NCBI GenBank assembly: GCA_000403495.2 | Contig: KE159799.1 | Location: forward strand, 1,103,940 to 1,167,939 | Reading direction: 5' to 3' | Origin: Lachnospiraceae bacterium 10-1 | GTDB taxonomy: Bacteria > Bacillota > Clostridia > Lachnospirales > Lachnospiraceae | DNA: 64,000 nucleotides | In this document: positions 1-8,379 of the stretch, in pieces | How the letters are laid out: each line of letters begins with the position of its first letter | Numbering within the stretch: position 1 is the first letter of the stretch | Notes under the pieces: generated by a model | What the model was told of the DNA's origin: nothing | Seen by the model: only the letters and a program-made list of their open reading frames with translations | Databases searched by the model: none | Program-made: the position numbers and the translations under genes

Positions 1-863
1 TATTTCTTCAACTTCGGATCCAGCGCATCCCGAAGTCCATCACCAAGCATATTTAAGCTCAACACGGTCACTGCAAGAACAATTCCGGGAAAAATAACCA
101 TATGGGGATAATCCCTTAAGTAACTTCTTGCTCCCGAAAGCATGGCGCCCCACTCTGGATTAGGCGGCTGAACGCCCAGTCCCACATAGCTTAATCCGGC
201 GGCCATCAATATAGAGCTTGCAACTCCCATAGTTGCGGTAACGATCAGCGAAGAAAGAGAATTAGGCAGCACATGTTTAACAATAATCCTAAGCTTACTA
301 CAATTCTGCAAAGTAGCAGAAGCCTCTAAGTATTCCATATTTCTGATAGACATGATCTGTGCCCGGAGCAGTCTCACATACTGGGGCATAGTGGATACGG
401 AAATTGCCAGAATACAGTTACCAAACCCACTTCCTAAAACAGCAGAGATAACCACTGCCATCAGCATTCCGGGGATGGAAGAAAAAATATCCAGAAACCG
501 CATAATAACACTGTCAACTATTCCTCCAAAAAAACCTGCTGCTGAACCCAGCATCAATCCAAAGATTACGGAAAGTCCCACAGATCCCAGTCCAAGTATC
601 AAAGAATATCTGGCTCCATAAATCAGCCTGCTTAAAATATCCCTTCCCAATTCATCACACCCAAACAAATGCTGAAAGGATGGTTTTGCAAATCTGTTGG
701 CCATATCCATCTTTGTGTAGGAATAAGGCATGATCCAGGCTGCTAAAAGTGCAATCAGAATCAAAATACTTAAGATCACAAGACCTGTCAGTGAGGCTTT
801 ATTCCTGGACATTCTTTTTAAAACTGCCAATGCCTGGCTTTCTGATTTGTATCTTTTATCCAT
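1..863 (-). CDS. Oligopeptide/nickel-type ABC transporter permease, DppC/OppC family (last codon cut by window edge)
   Basis: Inner permease subunit of a DppBCDF/OppBCDF-type importer. Translating the minus strand from the ATG at 863 gives about 287 residues, MDKRYKSESQ at the start and ALDPKLKK at the end. It contains the family's N-terminal membrane segment, the EWGAMLSGAR stretch and the closing LGDGLRDALDP signature of DppC proteins. The next codon begins TA at the window edge, so a stop there is likely and the gene is practically whole. An AGGAGG lies 15 bases upstream of the start. It follows the DppB-like gene by 25 bases in the same operon. The ATPase genes would be expected just outside the window. 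Confidence 0.9.
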   Translation of the reverse strand, partial: MDKRYKSESQALAVLKRMSRNKASLTGLVILSILILIALLAAWIMPYSYTKMDMANRFAKPSFQHLFGCDELGRDILSRLIYGARYSLILGLGSVGLSVIFGLMLGSAAGFFGGIVDSVIMRFLDIFSSIPGMLMAVVISAVLGSGFGNCILAISVSTMPQYVRLLRAQIMSIRNMEYLEASATLQNCSKLRIIVKHVLPNSLSSLIVTATMGVASSILMAAGLSYVGLGVQPPNPEWGAMLSGARSYLRDYPHMVIFPGIVLAVTVLSLNMLGDGLRDALDPKLKK

Positions 864-888
864 TTTTATTCAACCTTTCCTCCTGCTG

Positions 889-1818
889 TTACTTGTACTG
901 GGCTTTAATACGGGGATCTACGTAGGCATAAATAATATCTACAAGCAGTACAATAAGGCTAAACGCCACTGCCAGGAAAACCACGCTGCCGCGCACCACC
1001 GGATAGTCTCTGTTATTTACCGCGGAAATCATATAATTTCCAATTCCGGGAATGCTGAAAACAGATTCAATTACAATGGTCCCCCCTAAAGTTTTGCCGA
1101 AGGAAGTCCCTACCTGCGTAATCACAGGTATCAGCGCATTAGGCAGTGCGTGCTTATAAACCGCAGTAAATCTGGAAACCCCTTTGGCCCTTGCTGTTGT
1201 CACATAATCGGAGCGAATTACCTCAAGCATACTGGAACGTACCAGCCTTGCCTGTGTAGCAATCCCTCCTAAAGATGTGGCAATAACAGGGATAATATAA
1301 TGCTGCCAGGTTCCTACCCCGGAAGGGGGCAGGATACCCAGATGGACAGAAAAAAGCAACACCAGAAGCAGGCCGATCCAGAATTGAGGCATTGATACGC
1401 CGATCAGTGCAATCAACATGGAAATCCGGTCGCTTAATTTATTTTGGTTGACTGCTGCCGTAATTCCCAAGGGAATACCTGCCACACAGGAAAGTATCAT
1501 ACTTCCAAGCGCTAATATAAATGTATATGGCAGCCTGGCAGCAATTTCCGTGGTCACCGCTTTGTTTGTAAAATAGGAAGTTCCCAAATTAAACTCTATA
1601 AAAGTGTCCTTTAAAAACCGGAACAGTTGTACAATGTATGCATCATTAAGCCCCATTGTTTCCCTTAATGCCTGTCTATCCTCAAAGGTTGCACTTGAAC
1701 CTAGAATCATAACTGCAGGATCACCGGGGGTAAAATACAGAATTGTAAAAATAACAACTGCCACCCCCACAGCAACCGGTATCATCCACAAAAGTCTTTT
1801 TATCACATATTTTGTCAT
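889..1818 (-). CDS. Oligopeptide/nickel-type ABC transporter permease, DppB/OppB family
   Basis: First membrane subunit of the importer, 309 residues, normal for DppB. It begins MTKYVIKRLLWMIPVAVGVA, the usual first transmembrane helix. The motif TARAKGVSRFTAVYKHALPN near residue 210 is the cytoplasmic EAA loop that docks on the ATPase, and the protein ends with the typical DIIYAYVDPRIK. AGAGG precedes the start by 8 bases. It sits between the binding protein and the second permease, all on the minus strand with short gaps. The substrate could be peptides, nickel or another small ligand; the sequence alone does not decide. Confidence 0.92.
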   Translation of the reverse strand: MTKYVIKRLLWMIPVAVGVAVVIFTILYFTPGDPAVMILGSSATFEDRQALRETMGLNDAYIVQLFRFLKDTFIEFNLGTSYFTNKAVTTEIAARLPYTFILALGSMILSCVAGIPLGITAAVNQNKLSDRISMLIALIGVSMPQFWIGLLLVLLFSVHLGILPPSGVGTWQHYIIPVIATSLGGIATQARLVRSSMLEVIRSDYVTTARAKGVSRFTAVYKHALPNALIPVITQVGTSFGKTLGGTIVIESVFSIPGIGNYMISAVNNRDYPVVRGSVVFLAVAFSLIVLLVDIIYAYVDPRIKAQYK

Positions 1819-1842
1819 TCAAATACCTCTTTGCTTTTCAGC

Positions 1843-3519
1843 TTATCTTTCAAAATCCTTTGTATAAACAGCACATCCCGGTAAGAGCCATCCCTTAAAG
1901 TTCGTCACAATTCCGTTTATACTGCTTTCTGTTACATGGTAAATATTTGCCTGGCAAATCGCATACACATAACACTCATCCTTAATGTATCCCATGTAAG
2001 CATTAATGTTTTCTTCCGTATGACCTTCATTTGACTGAACTAAACTTACCAGTTCCTGCAATTTTTCATCCTCCGCCAGGCAGATTGCCGGCGTGCTTCC
2101 GGAAACCTGCAGGGTGCTTGCAAGTGAAGTCACATAATCAACAGACTGCTTTTCATCCAGAATAATGTCCCATTCGCCTGCTTCTGTCTTGTAGGTCTGA
2201 TATAATGCAGACTCATATCCTAATAATTCACAGTTTAATCCAATTTCAAGAAGATAGCTTTGAATAATCTGTGCCATTGAGTTATTAACCGAAGTCTGAG
2301 GATACATAATGCGGATTACCTGTGAGGTGTCTGCCCCTGATGATGCCAAAAGTTCCTTGGCCTTTTCAATGTTATACTCATAATATTCTTCACTGTCCCA
2401 TGCCTTGTTATAATCCACACATTCAGGATTGCCATATGCTCTGGAAACCTTGGCGCCGCCATTAAATACACCTTCTACAATTCCGGCTGCATCAATTGCA
2501 TAGCAGACTGCTTTTCTGAAGTCCGGATTGTTATAGAACATGCCGCCTTCCGAACAGTTAAAAGTAATCCAATGGAAATTTGATCCGGCGATAGCAAATA
2601 CATTATAATTGTCATCCGTTTCAAAACGTGCTGCTTCTGCCGATGACATATTTGCAGCAATATCCACTACATTAGTCTCAAGATTTGTAGAAACCTGAGA
2701 AGCCTCCGTTACAATGCGGAACGTGATTTTGTCTGCATTTGCAAGAGAAAAGGGAGAGATCAGGCTTTCATCCTTCTGCCAGTAATTTTCATTCTTTTCC
2801 ACCGTCAAAGTAGAACCTTCCACATAATCTGTCACAATGTATGGTGATGTGCTTACAACATGTTCTATCATTTCATCATCACTTGACTCATAAGCTGCCT
2901 GCGTGACAATAGGCACCAGCCCGCACATCATGTTTTCTATATCTCCAACTGAATCCGTGTTCAATTTAATATCCACCGTATATTCATCTACTACACTACA
3001 GGAATCTAAAAGCTTACACTTTACGGAATTCCCCATTTCCGCCCATGTATTAAAGCAAAACGCTACGTCCTGCGCTGTCAGATGATTTCCCTGAGAATCA
3101 TAAATAGAATCATAAATGGTGACTCTCATAGTAAAATCATCAATTCTTTCACATTCTTTCATTAAAATTCCTGAAAGTCCCGTATCAGACTCTGAATCAT
3201 AATAAGCCAGATACTCATATAGCGTCTGCATCAGGGACAATCTCCCACTTGTTGCTGACGACCATGGAGCAAGATTGGAAACATCATAGGAAATGGCAGC
3301 ACTGACTTCCTTTGCCTGGGCTGTTTCCGCTTCACTGCCTGTTTCAGCCAGAATCTCTCCCGCTGTGTTAAGCTGCTGATCCTCATTCCCCTCCTGCTGC
3401 TGCCCACTTTGCGTCAATCCGGCAGAAGAATCCGCATCCCCATTTTTGCTGCTGCATCCGGCCAGCATGGTAATTGTCATCATACCGACTAAAAATAAAG
3501 CTAATACCTTCCTTTTCAT
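1843..3519 (-). CDS. Extracellular solute-binding lipoprotein, family 5 (peptide/nickel type)
   Basis: Captures the substrate outside the cell and delivers it to the neighbouring permeases. The 558-residue product has a lipoprotein signal, MKRKVLALFLVGMMTITMLAGCSS, with the lipobox LAGC, then an acidic, Gln/Ser-rich linker of about 45 residues. The mature part carries SBP_bac_5 features: KENENYW-like KNENYWQ near residue 240, FRKAVCYAIDA near 335, and a helix-strand C-terminal lobe. The start has GGAGG 8 bases upstream. It is the first gene of the operon and diverges from the AraC-type regulator, which probably controls it. The ligand is not identifiable from sequence. Confidence 0.92.
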   Translation of the reverse strand: MKRKVLALFLVGMMTITMLAGCSSKNGDADSSAGLTQSGQQQEGNEDQQLNTAGEILAETGSEAETAQAKEVSAAISYDVSNLAPWSSATSGRLSLMQTLYEYLAYYDSESDTGLSGILMKECERIDDFTMRVTIYDSIYDSQGNHLTAQDVAFCFNTWAEMGNSVKCKLLDSCSVVDEYTVDIKLNTDSVGDIENMMCGLVPIVTQAAYESSDDEMIEHVVSTSPYIVTDYVEGSTLTVEKNENYWQKDESLISPFSLANADKITFRIVTEASQVSTNLETNVVDIAANMSSAEAARFETDDNYNVFAIAGSNFHWITFNCSEGGMFYNNPDFRKAVCYAIDAAGIVEGVFNGGAKVSRAYGNPECVDYNKAWDSEEYYEYNIEKAKELLASSGADTSQVIRIMYPQTSVNNSMAQIIQSYLLEIGLNCELLGYESALYQTYKTEAGEWDIILDEKQSVDYVTSLASTLQVSGSTPAICLAEDEKLQELVSLVQSNEGHTEENINAYMGYIKDECYVYAICQANIYHVTESSINGIVTNFKGWLLPGCAVYTKDFER

Positions 3520-3547
3520 AAATGTACCTCCAATTCATTTTTCCATG

Positions 3548-3563
3548 AATATGCATGCATATT
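3548..3563. promoter_or_regulatory. 16-bp perfect palindrome in the leader of the binding-protein operon
   Basis: AATATGCATGCATATT reads the same on both strands. It lies 29 bases upstream of the binding-protein start and downstream of an extended -10-like TGATAAAAT on the minus strand, so it would fall in the 5' untranslated region. It could be an operator for a dimeric regulator such as the divergent AraC protein; that link is inference. Confidence 0.35.
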
Positions 3564-3650
3564 TTGTTGTTGTGAAATCATTTTATCAGTATTAGTTTCT
3601 TAAAAAAATGCACCTGTTTTTTGAAAAGGTGGATTATTTTACGTTTTTTC

Positions 3651-3679
3651 TTGTTTTGGGAGAATCCAATTGATATAAT
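3651..3679 (+). promoter_or_regulatory. Sigma-A promoter with extended -10 for the AraC regulator
   Basis: A -35 of TTGTTT (3651-3656), 17-base spacer and perfect TATAAT (3674-3679) preceded by TG at 3671-3672 make an extended -10 promoter. Transcription would begin near 3686, so the longer reading frame starting at TTG 3679 cannot be translated in full. This supports the TTG start at 3712. Confidence 0.65.
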
Positions 3680-3711
3680 TGCCTTATGAATCTTTTATGG
3701 AGGAATTAATT

Positions 3712-5331
3712 TTGTATAAATTTACCATACTGACTGCAACGAAAGATGAAAAATCAGCCATGCTCTTTGACGATTTCTTCCAAAGAGAGGACATTTCCCA
3801 CAAATTAATTGGAAATGTAAGTAATAAAGACAGCCTGCTTTCCAAAACCTTACATTTTTTTCCTGATATTATACTGTTAGATGCCGCTTTTTCCGGTTCC
3901 GGTACTTTCCCCTTAATTGACCAGATTCGTGAAACCTACAAGGATTGCATTATTATTCTAATTTCCAGCAATCCTTCTGTAGATTTTCTATTAGAAGCAA
4001 TTCACAAACATGTTTCTGACATAATCATTGCTCCTGTTACCGAAGACACCCTGCAAAAAACCTTCCGGCAAGATTTAATGCTGCCGACTTATCTGTCCCA
4101 AAACAGCTCATTTTTTTCCAACTCCGCCAGCCGTCAATTGTTTATATACAAGGACGCCTACAGTGATAAGCTGCAAAATCAGTCTCTTTCTAAAATCAAT
4201 GAAAGCTATGGCACTTTTTTCAGAAAAGGCTTTTTCCGCGGATTAATTGTAAAAATGGACTACCCAAGTAATATTATGTCCATTTTTGAAAATAACCACC
4301 TGCGGGATAAAATCATTCTTATTATCAGGAAATATTTATCTTCTCTTTGCTATGATATTTTGTTTGACAAACTTTCGGACGGTGTATATGTTCTCTTAAA
4401 CTATTCTACATCCCAGCACGAATTCATAAACACTGTTTCCAGAGAAATGTTTTCAGAAATAAAAGACTCTTTACAATTTTTATATGGCGTAATTGTTACC
4501 ATGTGCATTAGTAAAGAATATACAGATGTAAATGATTTTCAAAATATAAAAAACGAAGTTTTTGATGCCAGATATTTCCGCATCCATTTTGGAACCAATA
4601 AGATCCTGTCCACCAGCTATACGGACAAGCCACAGATCACACCGGAAAAAAACCTGCATCTGCACCGTCTTTTAGAGCAGGCAAAGCATAACTTCCGGAT
4701 ACTGGATATTCCGGCCAGCGCCTCCTCTTTAAAGCAGTTTTTTCTTTATGTGAAAGACAACAATATTATCTATACCAATGAAGTCCGGCTGCACATACGT
4801 CTTTTAATTGACAGCCTTTTTGACCTTTATGCAAAAGATATTGACAGGTACACTTCCGCTGCCGATTTAAAACATGAATTTATCTACCGGGTAAATATGG
4901 CTTTTTCTTTTGAACGTATACAAATAACCTTTTTAGAAACAGTTACCGATATTTTAACCAATGTTTCTAATGTAATTCGAAGCCAATACCCCAGAGCAGT
5001 TGCAGACGCCATTCTTTTTATAGAAAAAAACTATCAAAAAGAAGTTTCCCTTAGCATGCTTGCAGATGCAGCAGGGCTTACTCCCTCTTACTTTTCCGCC
5101 CTTTTTAAAAAGGAAACAGGCGAAACCTTATCAGATTATCTGGTCCGCTACCGCCTTGCCATTGCCCAGCGGCTGCTTAAGGAAAGTCGGTTATGTATCG
5201 CTGAAGTGGCGGCATCAGCAGGATATATGGATGTAAAATACTTTAGCCGGCTGTTTAAAAAACATATGAGTATCACCCCTTCTGCATTCCGAAAGCTTAC
5301 TTCTCCACAGGCAGATACAAAAACAGGTTAA
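3712..5331 (+). CDS. AraC-family regulator with degenerate receiver domain
   Basis: Transcription regulator of 539 residues: a receiver-like domain (about 1-115), a long middle region (about 120-420) and a C-terminal AraC double helix-turn-helix (about 430-530, with SLSMLADAAGLTPSYFSALF and VAASAGYMDVKYFSRLFKK). The receiver keeps the phospho-acceptor-like Asp in ILLDAAF. It lacks the N-terminal acidic pair (TATKDE in place of VDDE) and the beta-5 Lys-Pro (IIAPVTED). Phosphorylation control is therefore doubtful. I chose TTG at 3712 because GGAGG sits 8 bases before it and a promoter covers the longer frame. Its 3' end overlaps the convergent kinase gene by 35 bases. It most likely regulates the divergent peptide-type importer. 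Confidence 0.85.
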   Translation: MYKFTILTATKDEKSAMLFDDFFQREDISHKLIGNVSNKDSLLSKTLHFFPDIILLDAAFSGSGTFPLIDQIRETYKDCIIILISSNPSVDFLLEAIHKHVSDIIIAPVTEDTLQKTFRQDLMLPTYLSQNSSFFSNSASRQLFIYKDAYSDKLQNQSLSKINESYGTFFRKGFFRGLIVKMDYPSNIMSIFENNHLRDKIILIIRKYLSSLCYDILFDKLSDGVYVLLNYSTSQHEFINTVSREMFSEIKDSLQFLYGVIVTMCISKEYTDVNDFQNIKNEVFDARYFRIHFGTNKILSTSYTDKPQITPEKNLHLHRLLEQAKHNFRILDIPASASSLKQFFLYVKDNNIIYTNEVRLHIRLLIDSLFDLYAKDIDRYTSAADLKHEFIYRVNMAFSFERIQITFLETVTDILTNVSNVIRSQYPRAVADAILFIEKNYQKEVSLSMLADAAGLTPSYFSALFKKETGETLSDYLVRYRLAIAQRLLKESRLCIAEVAASAGYMDVKYFSRLFKKHMSITPSAFRKLTSPQADTKTG

Positions 5332-6601
5332 AGCTCTGCGCCTCCCGCTTTATCTCCATGTTTCCGCCATATTTTTTCACTGTTTTCTGGATGCTTGCCA
5401 GGCCGAATCCATGATTTTCCACATCCTTTTTGGTAGTTCGTGGAAGCCATATGCTTCCTTTCACTTTAGTGTTTTCAGCTTTTTCTTTACCGACCTCACC
5501 CTTACAGGCATTTTTTATATTGACTGCCAGAATTCCTTTTCCCAGCCTTGCCTCCAGACTGACTTCCCGTAAAGACTCTTCAAGCTCCATGCAGGCTTCC
5601 ACTGCATTATCCAGTGCATTGGCAAAAATCGCACAGACATCAGCCTTTTGAAAAGGAAGTTCTCCTTTGATATCCAGTTTTGCCGAAAACCTCACTTTTT
5701 TCTGCCTCATTAAACTGTCCTTTGCAGTAAGCACTGCGTTTACCGTAGGATCGCCGCACCAGGAAAGCGTCTGTGCCAATGCAGGATTATCCAGCATTCC
5801 TTTGACATATTCCTCTCTTTGCTGCTCCGGTAATGCAAGAAGCGCCTGAAGATGATTGGTCATATCATGTCTTAGTCTTCGAATTTCAAACTGCTGCAAT
5901 TCCATATTTTCATAATACTTTTGATTCATAAGAACCAGTGTATTTTCTCTCTCCAGCCGCTGCTGGCTTTCCAAAACGGTAAGCGCCCGCAACAGCCCTG
6001 CAAATGACAACATCACCACCAGAAATAAAACGCCATCTGCAATTACAGTTGATGCAATATTGCCATAAGGACTTCTAAGCAGAATAGCAGAAGCCAATAC
6101 TGCCAGGGGCGTCAGCGTCAGCACAAGCATCACCCTCCAAAGGGAAGGGGAAAGCTCAAACTCTTTCTCCGGTCTTCGAAAACGAACCACCAAGTACAAA
6201 AATACTGCAAAAATCAGCCTGCCTACTGTGTACATCCTGCCATAAAACTCATCCATCCCACAATGATGAGCCAAAAATCCAAGACAATTATCATATAAAG
6301 CATTAAACGCAAAAATTGAGCTGGAAAGAATCAGCCCCAATGTGACCTTTTTAAGGAAACTCCCTTTACAGGTAATCCATATTATAAACAGGAAAAGTGC
6401 TATACTACATGACAGATTTACCAAATCGCCTATGAAAATAACAGTAAAACTTGCTATCCAGCACCCGGCCAGGCAAAGCACCCTGCACCACCATTTTTCT
6501 TTCACACGAACCAGGCAGGATAAAGTTAGATAAATAAAAACTCCTGCCACCATCCCCAGCACGCCGGAAGGAAGCTGTTTAATCCACTCAAGGATACTCA
6601 T
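5297..6601 (-). CDS. AgrC-like sensor histidine kinase (GHKL)
   Basis: Membrane sensor of a two-component system, 434 residues. The first half has about six hydrophobic segments. The cytoplasmic half has the dimerisation H-box RRLRHDMTNHLQALLAL (His near residue 247), a GHKL ATPase N-box FANALDNAVEA and the G-box HGFGLASIQKTV. This architecture belongs to the AgrC/ComD/VirS type that works with LytTR regulators. Its ATG overlaps the regulator stop as ATGA, so translation is coupled. No agrB/agrD peptide genes are nearby, and the divergent ABC transporter suggests it senses an antimicrobial or peptide rather than a pheromone. That role is inference. Confidence 0.9.
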   Translation of the reverse strand: MSILEWIKQLPSGVLGMVAGVFIYLTLSCLVRVKEKWWCRVLCLAGCWIASFTVIFIGDLVNLSCSIALFLFIIWITCKGSFLKKVTLGLILSSSIFAFNALYDNCLGFLAHHCGMDEFYGRMYTVGRLIFAVFLYLVVRFRRPEKEFELSPSLWRVMLVLTLTPLAVLASAILLRSPYGNIASTVIADGVLFLVVMLSFAGLLRALTVLESQQRLERENTLVLMNQKYYENMELQQFEIRRLRHDMTNHLQALLALPEQQREEYVKGMLDNPALAQTLSWCGDPTVNAVLTAKDSLMRQKKVRFSAKLDIKGELPFQKADVCAIFANALDNAVEACMELEESLREVSLEARLGKGILAVNIKNACKGEVGKEKAENTKVKGSIWLPRTTKKDVENHGFGLASIQKTVKKYGGNMEIKREAQSFNLFLYLPVEK

Positions 6602-7326
6602 GGCCTGTCCCCTCCCAGCATTGCTTTAGCAAGCCTGACTGTGGCTTCTTCTTTCATATTTCTGCTCATGGGAAGTTCCCTGCCATCCACGATAACGCTC
6701 TCTCCCCCAATATGGGCTACCTGCCCGGGATTTACCAGGTATCTTTGATGAATCCTGACGAAAGCGCCGGATAGCTGCCTTTCCACTTCATCCAGCTTTC
6801 CGTAAAAAGAATACGCTTCCTTTTCATCTTTCCCATTAAGAACCACATTTATCTTCCTTTTATCACTGAAAAAATAAGATATGTCATCTAATGAAATCCG
6901 ATAGGTTCCTTCCAGATTTTTAAAGACAAAATTCTCTTTTCGGTTATCAAAAATCTTCTCCCGTACCCGTCCTAAAACTTCCGAAATACGCTCCGCACCT
7001 GCCGGCTTAATCACATAATCAAGGGCATCTACCTTATATCCGTCAAACACATAATCTCTGTATCCTGTCACAAAAACAATACACAGTTCCTTATCAAACT
7101 CCCTGATCTGTCCTGCTGCCTCCATTCCGTTTATCCCTTTCATCTCCACATCCAGAAACAAAAGGTCAATTTCTCCAGGATGCTTTTCCAGCCAGCGGAC
7201 TGCACTCTCCCCTGTAGAAAACTCATAAACGATCTGTTCCGCACCTTCTCTTATTACCTTCTCAATCTGAAACCGCAGGGCATCCCTTGCCTCCATCTGA
7301 TCATCACATATTCCAATCCGAAGCAT
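6598..7326 (-). CDS. LytTR-family response regulator (AgrA-like)
   Basis: DNA-binding partner of the downstream kinase, 242 residues. The receiver starts MLRIGICDDQ with the acidic pair, has the phospho-Asp in LLFLDVEMKG (near residue 58) and the conserved Lys in YVIKPAG. The C-terminal LytTR domain follows, with ISYFFSDKRK and FVRIHQRYLVNP. An upstream in-frame ATG at 7362 has no ribosome site. The ATG at 7326 follows GGCGGTGAGG closely and begins exactly where receivers begin. A matching promoter lies at 7379-7407. LytTR-consensus sites between this gene and the ABC transporter suggest it controls both directions. Confidence 0.9.
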   Translation of the reverse strand: MLRIGICDDQMEARDALRFQIEKVIREGAEQIVYEFSTGESAVRWLEKHPGEIDLLFLDVEMKGINGMEAAGQIREFDKELCIVFVTGYRDYVFDGYKVDALDYVIKPAGAERISEVLGRVREKIFDNRKENFVFKNLEGTYRISLDDISYFFSDKRKINVVLNGKDEKEAYSFYGKLDEVERQLSGAFVRIHQRYLVNPGQVAHIGGESVIVDGRELPMSRNMKEEATVRLAKAMLGGDRP

Positions 7327-7378
7327 TTTCCTCACCGCCTGCAAATTTATCTGCTTATCCAATCAGTTCTAAACATAA

Positions 7379-7407
7379 ATTATAATCTGTTTTTAGTAGA
7401 AACACAA
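7379..7407 (-). promoter_or_regulatory. Promoter of the two-component operon
   Basis: Read on the minus strand: -35 TTGTGT (7402-7407), 17-base spacer, perfect -10 TATAAT (7379-7384). The -35 is weak (three of six). LytTR-like sites lie 23 bases upstream of it, as expected for autoactivation. Confidence 0.5.
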
Positions 7408-7430
7408 TTTGCAAAAGTAAATTCAGTATA

Positions 7431-7489
7431 CCAAACATTACAAAATCCCCTCCAAACTTTACATACTTTTCATCATCTTTCCAAAGATT
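7431..7489. promoter_or_regulatory. LytTR-type direct repeats between the two-component system and the ABC operon
   Basis: Three related 12-mers CCAAACATTACA (7431), CCAAACTTTACA (7452) and CCAAAGATTACA (7481) occur in the intergenic region. On the minus strand their cores are AATGTTTGG, AAAGTTTGG and AATCTTTGG. The middle one fits the published LytTR consensus [TA][AC][CA]GTTN[AG][TG] at all nine positions and the first at eight. The first two are separated by exactly 12 bases, the usual spacing. On the plus strand a TATACT -10 follows at 7543-7548 without a good -35, which fits an activator-dependent promoter for the ABC genes. Confidence 0.65.
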
Positions 7490-7586
7490 ACATCACACCT
7501 GTCAAAAATGACACCCCCGCATTTACCTTATCCGATTCCTGCTATACTTACCTCAGAATAAAACAAAAATCAAAGAGAGGTGCGCT

Positions 7587-8378
7587 ATGTTATATGTAAA
7601 AAATCTTCACAAATCTTACCAAAGTGGAAACAAATCCTATTCCGTGTTAAAAGGAATTAATTTATCTGTTGCAGATCAGGAATTCGTTGCAGTAATGGGG
7701 CCTTCCGGCTCCGGAAAAAGCACACTGCTCAATTGTATTTCCTGCTATATCCCTTTTGAACAGGGAACCATCACTTTAGGAAATAAAGAATTAAAAGGAC
7801 TTGACGAAACTGCCCTGGCTAAAGTGCGAAACGAAAAATTGGGCTTTGTCTTTCAGGATTTTATGCTTCTTGACGGATTAACCATAAGGGAAAACATTCT
7901 GGTTCCCAAAATCATTCAGGGCAAGGTAGATCAGGAGGCCGAAAAGCTTGCCGATCAGCTTTTATCCCTTTTTGGTATTGACCACATTGCCGGCAAATAT
8001 CCGGCAGATGTTTCCGGAGGCGAACGCCAAAGGACTGCTGTAGCCAGAAGCTTAATCAATCAGCCGCTGCTTATCCTTGCAGATGAGCCTACCGGAAATC
8101 TCGACAGCAAATCAAGCCGGGCAGTTATAGAGTCCTTTGAAAATGCCAGAAACAAACTTGGCGCCTCCATCTTTATGGTCACTCATGACAGCTTCGCCGC
8201 TTCCTTCTGTGACCGGGTAATTTTGCTGAGAGACGGCACTGTCTATAAAACATTGGAAGCTGAATCGGGATGCAAAGAAGAAAAACGAAGCGCCTTTCAG
8301 GATCGTCTTTTAGATGCCATCCGGGAAATGAGCAATCTAAATTCTGAAGATGATAAAACTGCAGAAGGAGGTATTTGA
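7587..8378 (+). CDS. ABC transporter ATP-binding protein, BceA/MacB-like
   Basis: ATPase of an antimicrobial-peptide-type ABC transporter, 263 residues. Visible motifs are Walker A GPSGSGKST (near residue 42), Q-loop FVFQDF, signature VSGGERQR, Walker B LLILADEP with D-loop, and H-loop VTHD. A C-terminal extension of about 35 residues is charged. GAGAGG precedes the start by 5 bases. The permease gene follows after one base. Known relatives (BceAB, VraFG) free cell-wall precursors from bacitracin or lantibiotics and are normally paired with BceRS systems. Here the adjacent regulator is the LytTR type. Confidence 0.92.
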   Translation: MLYVKNLHKSYQSGNKSYSVLKGINLSVADQEFVAVMGPSGSGKSTLLNCISCYIPFEQGTITLGNKELKGLDETALAKVRNEKLGFVFQDFMLLDGLTIRENILVPKIIQGKVDQEAEKLADQLLSLFGIDHIAGKYPADVSGGERQRTAVARSLINQPLLILADEPTGNLDSKSSRAVIESFENARNKLGASIFMVTHDSFAASFCDRVILLRDGTVYKTLEAESGCKEEKRSAFQDRLLDAIREMSNLNSEDDKTAEGGI

Positions 8379-8379
8379 A

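Noticed and set aside
730-1089. 119-codon plus-strand frame
   Set aside because: Spans the junction of the two permease genes on the opposite strand; no supporting features.
5297-7326. Complete agr quorum-sensing locus
   Set aside because: The kinase and regulator are AgrC/AgrA-like but no agrB peptidase or agrD peptide gene is adjacent.
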